Part shown: piece after piece, positions 55,153-62,923 of the stretch | Numbering within the stretch: the first letter of the stretch is position 1 | How the letters are laid out: the number at the start of each line of letters is the position of its first letter | Origin: Ferirhizobium litorale | GTDB taxonomy: Bacteria; Pseudomonadota; Alphaproteobacteria; Rhizobiales; Rhizobiaceae | DNA: 64,000 bases | Assembly (NCBI GenBank): GCA_030028905.1 | Contig: JALDYZ010000019.1 | Location: 1 to 64,000, forward strand | Direction of reading: 5' to 3' | The notes under the pieces: generated by a model | Database searches by the model: none | Told to the model about the DNA's origin: nothing | What the model saw: the letters and a program-made list of their open reading frames with translations, nothing else | Program-made: the position numbers and the translations under genes

Positions 55153-55525
55153 AGGCTGGGCCAAGCCCATCGGCTACGCCAACGGCGTGGCGGCGAGCGG
55201 CCGCACCCTCTTCGTCGGCGGCCAGATCGGCTGGAACGAGAATTCCGAATTCGAGACCGACGATTTCGTCGAACAGGTGCGCCAGACCTTGAAGAACGTG
55301 GTCGCGGTTCTCACCGCCGGCGGCGCCGAGCCGCACCATATCACCACCATGACCTGGTACTTCACTGACAAGCAGGAATATCTCGGCAACCTGCGCGGCA
55401 TCGGCCAGGCCTATCGCGAGATCATCGGCCGGCACTATCCCGCCATGGCGGCGATGCAGGTGGTCGCGCTGGTGGAGAATCGCGCCAAGATCGAGATCCA
55501 GGCCACCGCCGTCGTTCCGCAATAG
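55130..55525 (+). CDS. RidA/YjgF-family protein lacking the conserved arginine
   Basis: A 131-residue RidA-fold protein (GVAASGRTLFVGGQIGWNEN, then TLKNVVAVLTAGGAEPHHITTMTWYFTD). Canonical RidA hydrolyses enamines and imines using an arginine in a P-A-R-S motif. Here the aligned sequence is HYPAMAAMQVVAL, with methionine in that position, so it belongs to a divergent subgroup. The pathway makes a 2-amino-ene-carbonyl-CoA, itself an enamine, so a deaminating role is tempting but the missing residue argues for caution. Confidence 0.8.
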   Translation: MHTILQPEGWAKPIGYANGVAASGRTLFVGGQIGWNENSEFETDDFVEQVRQTLKNVVAVLTAGGAEPHHITTMTWYFTDKQEYLGNLRGIGQAYREIIGRHYPAMAAMQVVALVENRAKIEIQATAVVPQ

Positions 55526-55535
55526 GCTACCGCCA

Positions 55536-57515
55536 ATGTCCGCACTGCGATTTTCCGAGAGTGTCTCGGCCCGGCTTGAAGATGGGGTCCTCCTTGTCAC
55601 CATCGACAACCCGCCCGTCAATGCCCTGTCGGCGCATGTGCGGACAGGGCTGGCCGCGGCGCTGAACCATGCCGCCGGGACCGTGGAGATCGCAGGCGTC
55701 GTCCTCACCGGCGCGGGTCGCGCCTTCATCGGCGGGGCGGATATCCGCGAATTCGGCAAGCCCCCCGTCGAACCGTCGCTGCCCGATGTCGTCGGGCGGA
55801 TCGAGGCCTTTGACAAACCCGTCATCTGCGCGGTGAACGGCGTTGCGCTCGGCGGTGGCTGCGAGGTCGCGCTTGCCTGCCATGGCCGCATCGCCGTCGA
55901 GACGGCAGCCTTCGGCCTGCCGGAAGTCAAGCTCGGCATCGTGCCGGGCGCGGGCGGTACCCAGCGCCTGCCGCGCCTTGTCGGCACGCTTGCCGCCATC
56001 GACCTGATCGGGACCGGCCGCACCGTGAAATCGCTCGACGCCATGGCGCTCGGCCTTGCCGATGCCGTTTCAGCCCACCCCGTCGCCACGGCCGCCAGCC
56101 TCGTACGGCAGGTGGCCGGACAACCTCTGCGCCGAACCGGATCGCTGGACGTCCCACCAGTGGACGACGACGCGCTCGACGCCGCCGCGGCAAAGGTTCT
56201 GGCGAAAAGCCGCGGCCAGTCCGCCCCGGCCGAGGCGATCCGCCTTGTCCGCGCAGCCGGTGGGGTCGATCTTGAAGCGGGACTGGCGGAAGAGCGTGCG
56301 ACGTTCCTCCGCCTTCGCGATTCCACGGAATCCGCCGCCCTCCGCCATGTCTTTTTCGCCGAGCGCGCGGCCGGCAAGGTCGAGCAGCTCGAGGGTATAA
56401 CGCCGCGACGGATCGAGACCGTGGGCATCGTCGGCACGGGCCTGATGGGCTCCGGCATCGCCGTCGCGGCGCTGACGAGCGGCCATCGGGTCATCGGTCT
56501 CGAACAAACGCCGGAGGCCGCTGCGGCCGGAATGGGTCGCATTGCCGGCCTTCTCGACAAGGCGGTCCAGTCGAAACGCCTGACCGCCGCCGCACTGGAC
56601 GCCTGCCTTGCGCGGCTTGAAACGACCGCCGACGCATCGGCGCTCGCCGCCGCCGATCTTGTCATCGAGGCCGTCTTCGACGATCTGGCGGTGAAGACAG
56701 ACCTCTTTCGCAGGCTCGACGGCATTGTCCGGCCCGACGCCATTCTCGCGACCAATACGAGCTATCTCGATCCCGACGCGATTGCCGACGCAACGACCGA
56801 TCCCCGCCGCGTGCTGGGCCTGCACTTCTTCTCACCGGCCCATATCATGCGGCTGGTGGAAGTGGTCGACTGCGCGAAGACCGCGCCGGACGTGCTGGTA
56901 AGCGCGCTCGCCTTCGTCAAACGGCTGGGCAAGCTGCCCATCGTCAGCGGCGTGACCGAAGGCTTCATCGGCAACCGCATCTTCTCCGCCTACCGGCGCG
57001 AGGCGGAGTTCATGGTGGAGGACGGGGCGGAACCGCAGGCGGTCGACGCCGCCATGGAAGCCTATGGCTTCCCGATGGGCATCTTCGCCGTCAACGACAT
57101 GGCGGGGCTGGAGATCGCCTGGGCGCGCCGCAAGCGGCAGGCGGCCACCCGCAGTCCCGACGAGCGCTATGTCGAGATCGCCGACCGGCTCTGCGAGGCC
57201 GGTCGGCTCGGCCGCAAGACCGGCCGCGGCTGGTACGCCTATCCCGACGGCGTGCGCACGATCGATCCCAACGTGACGGCGATCATCGACGCGGCGCGTG
57301 CGGCAAAGGGCATCGTGCCACGCAATTTCACGGCAGAGGAAATCACGGACCGGCTGCTCAAGGCCATGGTCGATGAAGGAGCGGCGCTGCTCGCCGAAGG
57401 CATTGCCGCCCGTCCCGGCGATATCGATCTGGTGATGATCAACGGATACGGCTTTCCCGCGCATAAGGGCGGGCCGATGTTTGCCGCAGGCCGGCACGAG
57501 GAGCGGACAGCATGA
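55536..57515 (+). CDS. Enoyl-CoA hydratase/3-hydroxyacyl-CoA dehydrogenase fusion
   Basis: A 659-residue bifunctional beta-oxidation enzyme. Residues 1 to about 190 are a crotonase domain (FIGGADIREFG, VALGGGCEVALAC, LPEVKLGIVPGAGGTQRLPR with the catalytic glutamate). From about residue 290 there is an NAD-binding 3-hydroxyacyl-CoA dehydrogenase (VGIVGTGLMGSGIAVAAL, ILATNTSYLD, LGLHFFSPAHIMRLVEVV with the catalytic histidine), then its C-terminal helical domain ending MINGYGFPAHKGGPMF. It would hydrate and oxidise the unsaturated CoA thioester after dehydrogenation. The stop overlaps the start of the broken thiolase gene by four bases. Confidence 0.88.
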   Translation: MSALRFSESVSARLEDGVLLVTIDNPPVNALSAHVRTGLAAALNHAAGTVEIAGVVLTGAGRAFIGGADIREFGKPPVEPSLPDVVGRIEAFDKPVICAVNGVALGGGCEVALACHGRIAVETAAFGLPEVKLGIVPGAGGTQRLPRLVGTLAAIDLIGTGRTVKSLDAMALGLADAVSAHPVATAASLVRQVAGQPLRRTGSLDVPPVDDDALDAAAAKVLAKSRGQSAPAEAIRLVRAAGGVDLEAGLAEERATFLRLRDSTESAALRHVFFAERAAGKVEQLEGITPRRIETVGIVGTGLMGSGIAVAALTSGHRVIGLEQTPEAAAAGMGRIAGLLDKAVQSKRLTAAALDACLARLETTADASALAAADLVIEAVFDDLAVKTDLFRRLDGIVRPDAILATNTSYLDPDAIADATTDPRRVLGLHFFSPAHIMRLVEVVDCAKTAPDVLVSALAFVKRLGKLPIVSGVTEGFIGNRIFSAYRREAEFMVEDGAEPQAVDAAMEAYGFPMGIFAVNDMAGLEIAWARRKRQAATRSPDERYVEIADRLCEAGRLGRKTGRGWYAYPDGVRTIDPNVTAIIDAARAAKGIVPRNFTAEEITDRLLKAMVDEGAALLAEGIAARPGDIDLVMINGYGFPAHKGGPMFAAGRHEERTA

Positions 57516-58197
57516 GCGAAGCCTATATCATCGGCGGTGTCCGCACACCCATCGGCCGCTACGGCGGCGCACTTGCCACCGTGCGGCCCGGCGACCTTGC
57601 CGCCCACGTCATCCGCGAGGCCATGGCTCGCCTGCCGTCCCTTCCCGGCGAAGCCGGTGGATGAAGTGGTGCTTGGGTGTGCCAACCAGGCGGGCTAGGA
57701 CAACCGCAACGTCGCGCGCATGGCCGCGTTGCTGGCGGGACTGCCTGAAGGTGTGCCTGGCACGACGATCAATCGGCTTTGCGGCTCCGGTCTCGATGCG
57801 GTCGGCTATGCGGCCCGCGCCATCCGGCTTGGTGAGGCGAATGTGGTGATCGCCGGCGGCGTGGAGAGCATGTCCCGCGCGCCTTTCGTCAACGACGCCC
57901 TATCAGCGCAGCACAGATATTCACGACACGACGATCGGCTGGCGCTTCGTCAATTCGCTCATGGAGCAGCGTCACGGCATCGATTCCATGCCGGAGACGG
58001 CCGAGAATGTCGCAGCGGAATTCGCTATTTCGCGCACCGAACAAGATGCCTTCGCTCTTCGCAGCCAGGCGCCCGCCGCCACGGCGCAGAGGAACGGAGG
58101 CCTTGCCCGCGAGATCGCTCCCTATGCGATCAAGGGTCGAAACGGCCAGACGGCGCTGGTTGCAGACGACGAGCATCCGCACGAGGCCACCCTCGAA
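57512..58197 (+). pseudogene. Acetyl-CoA acyltransferase (thiolase), broken and truncated
   Basis: The N-terminus MSEAYIIGGVRTPIGRYGG is a standard thiolase start. The frame shifts near 57655 (EAGG-stop instead of P-V-D-E-V-V-L-G-C-A-N-Q-A-G). A TAG at about 57697-57699 replaces the expected GAG before DNRNVARM. The catalytic-cysteine block [16 protein letters not shown] and [12 protein letters not shown] follow, then a second shift near 57905 before [12 protein letters not shown] and [15 protein letters not shown]. Homology stops at ACCCTCGAAG, exactly where a Tn3-type terminal repeat begins. The gene would have catalysed the final thiolysis and is non-functional here. Confidence 0.88.
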
Positions 58198-58235
58198 GGG
58201 GCCAGAACAACAGCAGTCCGAAATCGTGCGTTAAG
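58198..58235 (+). repeat. Tn3-family terminal inverted repeat (38 bases)
   Basis: A 38-base stretch starts with GGGG and ends with CGTTAAG, the length and ends expected of a Tn3-family inverted repeat. It lies between the cut thiolase gene and the C-terminal end of a Tn3 transposase whose stop codon is only 19 bases inside. The second repeat of the element was not found in the window. Confidence 0.75.
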
Positions 58236-58253
58236 GGCGAACGGAATGAGAAC

Positions 58254-58850
58254 TTACGCGGGGTCCCTTAGCCTAGCCGGAAGGCGGAGCGACCGAAATC
58301 CGTTCGGCATCTGATGTTCGGCATCCCAGGTGTAGATGCCGGCAAGGTTGATATGTTCCCAACTCAGCGGCGAGATGGAGCAGATCGTCCCAATGGTCGA
58401 AAATCAGGGTGGCGTTGATTGGCGCCCCGATGTGGTTCGACAGCGCCGGATATGCATCGCTCTTCTCGTGTGGAAATTCCGGTCTTTGAGATTGCGCAGT
58501 CGCGATGCGAATCGCTTGCCGATCAAGGCGAACAGCCCGAAGATATGATCACTCGCACCGCCGGTGTCAGTAAAGTGTTCCTGGATGTCGAGGACCGTGT
58601 CCTGAACGAAGAGCCCATCGTGCACATAGGCCGCCTCGCTCTCGGTCGGACTGATGGGCAGAATGCTGAAGTAGCCGTACTGATCTGACAGATGGCTATA
58701 GAATTTTCGATCCGGGTTCGCTGCCGTAATGCGAACTGATGTCTCCGCGCTTTGCGGCTCGGTCGCTCGCTCGGAAGAATTGACCATCTGACGAAGATGT
58801 TGTGCCATTGCCCCAAAGGCGGGAGTGCGGATGGAGGGTATTTGCATCGG
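58254..58850 (-). pseudogene. tnpA: Tn3-family transposase, C-terminal remnant
   Basis: Minus-strand segments read RKFYSHLSDQYGYF, YVHDGLFVQDTVLDIQEHFT and GASDHIFGLFALIGKRFASR. After a frameshift near 58430 come YPALSNHIGAPINATLIFDH and SWEHINLAGIYTWDAEHQ, ending LPARLRDPA at TAA 58254-58256. These are the catalytic C-terminal blocks of Tn3 transposases. The N-terminal two thirds are missing, replaced by IS66 sequence, and the frame is broken, so the transposon is dead. It is presumably the element that interrupted the thiolase gene. Confidence 0.82.
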
Positions 58851-58877
58851 TAATAGAAGCAGACATCCGCCGCTGTT

Positions 58878-59252
58878 GTGACTGAGCTCTTCGACCTTTG
58901 GCAGAGGGCCCTGCCGCGGATCTCCGGCAAATCGAAGCTCGCCGAGGCGATCCGCTATGCCACCTCGCGTCGCTCCATCTTCGAAAGCTTCCTGACCGAC
59001 GGCCGCATCGAGATCCACTCCAACATCGTCGAGCGCGCCATCCGGTCCCAAGCGATCACGCGAAAGAACTCGCTCTTTGCCGGCACCGACGGCGGTGGCA
59101 GGATCTGGGCGACAATCGCTACACTCCTGCAGACGGCGAAGATGAACAATGTCGATCCTCAAGTGTGGCTCACCCAGACCCTCGAGCGCATAGCCAACGG
59201 CTGACCCAGCAGCGAAATCGACGCACTCATGCCGTGGAACTACGCGCCCTGA
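58878..59252 (+). pseudogene. IS66-family transposase, C-terminal remnant with an internal stop
   Basis: The frame reads SKLAEAIRYATSRRSIFESF, GRIEIHSNIVERAIRSQAI and LFAGTDGGGR, then TAKMNNVDPQVWLTQTLERI, the catalytic C-terminal block of IS66 TnpC. A TGA at 59202-59204 interrupts it where family members usually have a histidine or tryptophan. The frame then continues PSSEIDALMPWNYAP to TGA 59250-59252. The 5-prime part is absent. About 180 bases with no recognised feature follow, up to the next IS. Confidence 0.82.
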
Positions 59253-59432
59253 ACGGCCTCGGCTTGGCGCTTACGGAGGTTCTGGACCTGATGGAGCAGC
59301 AGTTCATCACCGCCGCGCAGAATGATCTGATGACCAGGATCGCATCCGGCGAGATCGAGACGAAGGAGATGACCTGCCACTAAAAATTCCCTCCAGAAGT
59401 TATTAGAGTCCGGCCCTTCAAAGGACGGACGA

Positions 59433-60036
59433 ATGAAGAAGAGCAGATTTTCAGACGAGCAGATCATTGCGATGCTGCGCGAGCAGGAAGCCGGGGCGAA
59501 GACGACTGACCTGTGCCGCAGGCACGGGATTTCGGAAGCAACATTTTACAACTACAAAGCCAAATTCGGTGGCATGGATGTCTCCGAAGCCAAGCGACTG
59601 AAGGCCCTGGGGGACGAGAACGCCAAGCTGAAGAAGCTTCTCGCGGAACAGATGCTGGACGTCGCCGCACTTCGCGAGCTTCCTGGAAAAAATGGTAGGG
59701 CCTGCCGCCAAGCGTGCTGCCGTGGCGCGTCTGAAGGCCGTCATGGGCGTTTCGGAACGGCGGGCCTGCCAAGTCGTTTCAGCCGACCGGACGATGATCC
59801 GTTACCAATCGCAGCGACCGGCGGAGACCGATCTGCGGAGAAAGCTGCGTGATCTGGCCAACGAGCGCCGCCGCTTCGGCTATCGACGTCTGTTCATCCT
59901 GTTGCGGCGGGAGGGAGAGCCATCCGGTGTCAACCGCATCTATCGGCTCTACCGCGAAGAAGGTTTGTCTGTCCGGAAACGAAGGGCCAGGCGGCGAGCG
60001 GTCGGCACCCGTGCCCCGATCGTTGTCGAGGCAAAG
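59433..60036 (+). mobile_element. Truncated IS407-type IS3-family element (OrfA and part of OrfB)
   Basis: OrfA starts at ATG 59433 (MKKSRFSDEQIIAMLREQEAG, a helix-turn-helix, then a leucine-zipper region KLKKLLAEQMLDVAALREL). At GGAAAAAATGG (about 59683-59693) a slippery run would allow the usual -1 shift into OrfB. OrfB opens at 59692 with MVGPAAKRAAVARLKAVMGV and continues through RRFGYRRLFILLRREG. OrfB is cut at 60036, before its DDE residues, by the next IS. The element is inactive. Confidence 0.82.
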
Positions 60037-60110
60037 TGTCCGTCTTCGAATGATTTGAGACTTCTCGGGCTTTGGAAGATTGGTGTTTCCGGCTCGGTTT
60101 GCGGGTTGAT

Positions 60111-61088
60111 TTAAGCCGCTTTGGCGTGGTGGTTCAAGCGGCGCAGTCGGATGGTCTCTCGTTTGATCCTTTCGCGTTCGATGAGAATGGTTTTGCCGCG
60201 GCCGAAGTAGACGTCGGCCGGGGCGAGATTGTCGAGGCTCTCGTGGTATCGGCGATGATTGTAATGTTCGACGAAGGCCGCGATCTGGGCTTCGAGGTCC
60301 TCCTGGAAGAAGTAGTTTTCCAGCAGGATGCGGTTCTTGAGCGTCTGGTGCCAACGCTCGATCTTGCCCTGTGTCTGCGGATGGCCGGGAGCGCCATGAA
60401 CCTGTTCGATGGCATATTTCTCCAGCCACTCGCCGAGATCGGAGACGACGTAACACGGTCCATTGTCGGACAGCAGGCGTGGCCGGTGTTCGACCTTGAC
60501 GCTGTCGCAGCCCGACCCGGCAAGCGCCAGGTCGAGCGTATCGGTGACGTCGTCCACCTTCATCGTCGTGCACAGCTTCCAGGCGACGATGTATCGCGAG
60601 AAGTCATCGAGCACCGTGGACAGGTAGAACCATCCCCAGCCGATGACCTTCAGGTAGGTGAAGTCGGTTTGCCACATCTCGTTCGGGCGTGTCGTCTTGT
60701 CCTTGAATTCGTCATTGGCCCTGATGACGATATAGGCGGGCGACGTGATCAGGTCATGGGACTTGAGCAGGCGGTAGACCGAAGCCTCTGATACAAAATA
60801 GCTTTCCGTATCGGTGAAGCGAACGGCCAGTTCGCGCGGCGACAGATCAGCATGATCCAGCGCCATGGTGATGATCCGCTCCCGGATATTGTCAGGGATG
60901 CGGTTCCATACCCGTGACGGCGCGGATGTCCGGTCTTCCAGGCCTTCGACGCCGCGGGTCAGGAAACGATCATACCAGCGATATAGGGTCGGCCGAGGGA
61001 TGCCGAGCTTGTCGAGCGTCTGCTTCACCGGCAGGTGTGACTCGACGATCCGGATAATTTCCAGTTTCTCGGTGGCGGGATATCTCAC
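60111..61088 (-). CDS. IS3-family transposase OrfB
   Basis: A 325-residue DDE integrase-type transposase. The N-terminal helix-turn-helix is LPVKQTLDKLGIPRPTLYRW. The catalytic residues are D in WQTDFTYLKVIGWGWFYL, D in LLSDNGPCYV and E in TQGKIERWHQTLKNRI, followed by YNHRRYHESL. The start is GTG 61088, overlapping the OrfA stop. The gene looks intact and could act if OrfA function were supplied. Confidence 0.85.
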   Translation of the reverse strand: MRYPATEKLEIIRIVESHLPVKQTLDKLGIPRPTLYRWYDRFLTRGVEGLEDRTSAPSRVWNRIPDNIRERIITMALDHADLSPRELAVRFTDTESYFVSEASVYRLLKSHDLITSPAYIVIRANDEFKDKTTRPNEMWQTDFTYLKVIGWGWFYLSTVLDDFSRYIVAWKLCTTMKVDDVTDTLDLALAGSGCDSVKVEHRPRLLSDNGPCYVVSDLGEWLEKYAIEQVHGAPGHPQTQGKIERWHQTLKNRILLENYFFQEDLEAQIAAFVEHYNHRRYHESLDNLAPADVYFGRGKTILIERERIKRETIRLRRLNHHAKAA

Positions 61089-61459
61089 TCCTCGTCGCCC
61101 CCATGTCCGGTCATGCTTTTTTTGAGCAGCCGGTTTTCCAGGGTGAGGTCGGCCAGCGCCTCCTTCAGGTCGCGGCTCTCGCGGCGCAGCGCCTTTACCT
61201 AGTCGCTGGTTGCCGAACGGGCAGTGTCCCCGGCAAGCCGCTTCTTGCCTGCTTCGAGGAATTCCTTCGACCAGCAATAATACAGGCTCTCGGCAATCCC
61301 CTCGCTGCGGCAGATCGCGGCAATGTTATCTTCGCCACGCAGGCCGTCCAGCACGATACGAACTTTGTTTTCCGCCGAATGATGCTTGCGCGTGGCGCGG
61401 CGGATGTCCTTGATGACCTGTTCGGCTGCCGGTTTCTGCGGCCCGGATTTTTGTCTCAT
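61085..61459 (-). pseudogene. IS3-family OrfA with an in-frame TAG
   Basis: The frame opens with MRQKSGPQKPAAEQVIKDIR and the helix-turn-helix NIAAICRSEGIAESLYYCWS. It then meets TAG at 61199-61201 after ATSD, where related OrfA proteins have a glutamate codon. The same frame continues VKALRRESRDLKEALADLTL and ENRLLKKSMTGHGGDEE, the expected coiled-coil ending, to TGA 61085-61087. A single GAG-to-TAG change explains the interruption, so the element is probably not self-mobile unless the stop is read through. Confidence 0.75.
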
Positions 61460-61558
61460 CTTCGCTTCCTTTGAATGAGCTACGATGAGCCGAAAATCCT
61501 CTCTTCTCGATTAAACCAGTTCTGTCTCAAAGGCGCTGATCCGGGACACCAAGCCATT

Positions 61559-61912
61559 GCGGTCGCTCTCCCGGTGGGTGCCACCCCACATCACAGCCAT
61601 CCGGATCATGTCTGCATCCATCCCGTAACCGTTGTCGACGACTGCAATCTGCGTCGGCTTCTTCGACGAACTGTCGCTGTAGCCAAAGAGAATGTCGATC
61701 CTGTCGGCATAGGCTTGTAACGCGTTGTCGATGAACTCCGACAACGCGTCTGCGTTGCTGCGATAACCGAGATCTCTTATCCCCCGCACGAAAGCCTCAA
61801 GCATTAGTAGCCCCAACCGAGATCGCTTACCGACACTCGCAACATATTCGCGCTGAGCGTCGAGGAGTGAGCCGCAATTCACTCTTAATGTAGGATAAAC
61901 AGCGTTCGTCAT
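61559..61912 (-). pseudogene. GHKL-fold ATPase gene, N-terminal fragment cut by the IS
   Basis: About 118 codons from ATG 61912 (MTNAVYPTLRVN) encode a GHKL ATP-binding region. The N-box is ALSEFIDNALQAYAD and the G1 box is IAVVDNGYGMDADMI, as in HSP90, MutL and MORC-like proteins. The frame runs into the IS end after THRESDRNGL and stops within it. The rest of the protein is not in the window. It precedes nothing else on its strand, and the split protease pair lies upstream of it on the same strand. Confidence 0.72.
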
Positions 61913-62134
61913 GACTTTATTGATCACGCTCCGTCAATTAGGTTCTCTTCCCGAAACTTGTCCAGTAGCGGGTTCGTTCGCAAACCACCTCACCGAGGAT
62001 CTACCGCATCGCTACGAAGTAATCGCAAGGCGTTTGACAAGGGGAGGATGCGCCCGGACAAGCAGTGTCGACCTTGATCATTCGTCGGAGATCGGGACGA
62101 AGTCCGTGTGCACGGCGATCTGCACCTTGTCATC
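61913..62134. other. Short intergenic stretch
   Basis: The 222 bases between the protease-like gene and the GHKL fragment show no feature I recognise. The GHKL gene promoter or a coupled leader may lie here. Confidence 0.35.
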
Positions 62135-62923
62135 TCAAGGGACGGCAAGCTCAGGGGGAAGTCCTGTTGTAAGCACTTCGAGAACCGTTTTCTCATCCAT
62201 GGCCTGCGCATCGAACAGAGCCTTGGCCAAGGCATGAAAGACCGGCCTGCGCCTCCTGAGGATCGCTGCGGCCCGGTCGAGTGCCGCTTCCAACCTGCCG
62301 TGAACGCGTGCCGACAGTTCTGGGTCCCGGTCCAGAACCACGCCTGGATCGCGATGTGGGCGATAGAGCAGCGGATGCTCAGCGCCAAAGCCAAGCGTCC
62401 GCTCCATGTCGAACGCGACCCGCGTGGCTCTCGCCAGATCACTTTCGTCGGCGCCCGCCGAGCCGCTCGATACCCGCTTCAGCACCAGTTTTTCGGCAGC
62501 CCTCCCGGCCATCAACACGGTGAGCATGTTTTCGTACCAGGTGTAGGTATTGGTTCCGGATGCATGGAAGCCGAGCAGATTATAGGCGCCCTCCCCGGTG
62601 TCGATATTGAGACCTCGGACGGGGCCGAGGTCGAGGGCATGATGGACGACGGCATGCCCCGCCTCGTAGAATGCATAGCGCCAGCGCAAATCGATGGGCA
62701 CTGGTGGGCGATGACCGCGGATGCCATCCTCAATGTCCTCATAGCGGACCGCCCGTTTACCGCGACGCGCCTTCAATCGCGCCTCCCGGACGATGCGTTC
62801 GATATCAGCGCCCGTCAGCCCCATCGCCCGCGTGGCGAGACGCCGCAGAATAGCATCAGCAGAACTGGCGTGTTGCGCGGCTGCCGATAATTCCGACGCG
62901 TTGCTGTTCTGTGGATCAGTCAT
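62135..62923 (-). CDS. FtsH-like M41 peptidase-domain protein with degenerate zinc motif
   Basis: A 262-residue protein matching the C-terminal part of FtsH without its ATPase. Residues about 25-65 are the AAA lid end (LATRAMGLTGADIERIVREARL). The M41 region follows, but the zinc motif H-E-x-x-H reads FYEAGHAVV, with tyrosine for the first histidine (codon TAC). The later acidic ligand region SAGADESDLARAT is kept. Its ATG overlaps the stop of the AAA gene (ATGA), so both proteins probably work together. It may bind or unfold targets without proteolysis, or use altered metal coordination. Confidence 0.78.
   Translation of the reverse strand: MTDPQNSNASELSAAAQHASSADAILRRLATRAMGLTGADIERIVREARLKARRGKRAVRYEDIEDGIRGHRPPVPIDLRWRYAFYEAGHAVVHHALDLGPVRGLNIDTGEGAYNLLGFHASGTNTYTWYENMLTVLMAGRAAEKLVLKRVSSGSAGADESDLARATRVAFDMERTLGFGAEHPLLYRPHRDPGVVLDRDPELSARVHGRLEAALDRAAAILRRRRPVFHALAKALFDAQAMDEKTVLEVLTTGLPPELAVP

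Larger units (their letters stand above)
60037..61558 (-). mobile_element. IS3-family element, 1522 bases
   Basis: The limits come from matching ends: the left end begins TGTCCGTC (60037) and the right end, read inward, begins TGTCCCGG (61558). TTTGAGAC occurs at the same offset (positions 18-25) in both. The size and the OrfA/OrfB layout fit IS3. No target duplication is seen: the left flank is AAG inside the truncated IS407-type OrfB, and the right flank is CCA inside a truncated GHKL gene. Recombination or deletion after insertion is therefore likely. Confidence 0.7.

Noticed and set aside
58404..59162. A 252-codon minus-strand frame spanning the Tn3 remnant and the IS66 tail as one gene
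   Set aside because: Its N-terminal third is antisense to the IS66 transposase; only the C-terminal part is Tn3 transposase, so it is a chance fusion.
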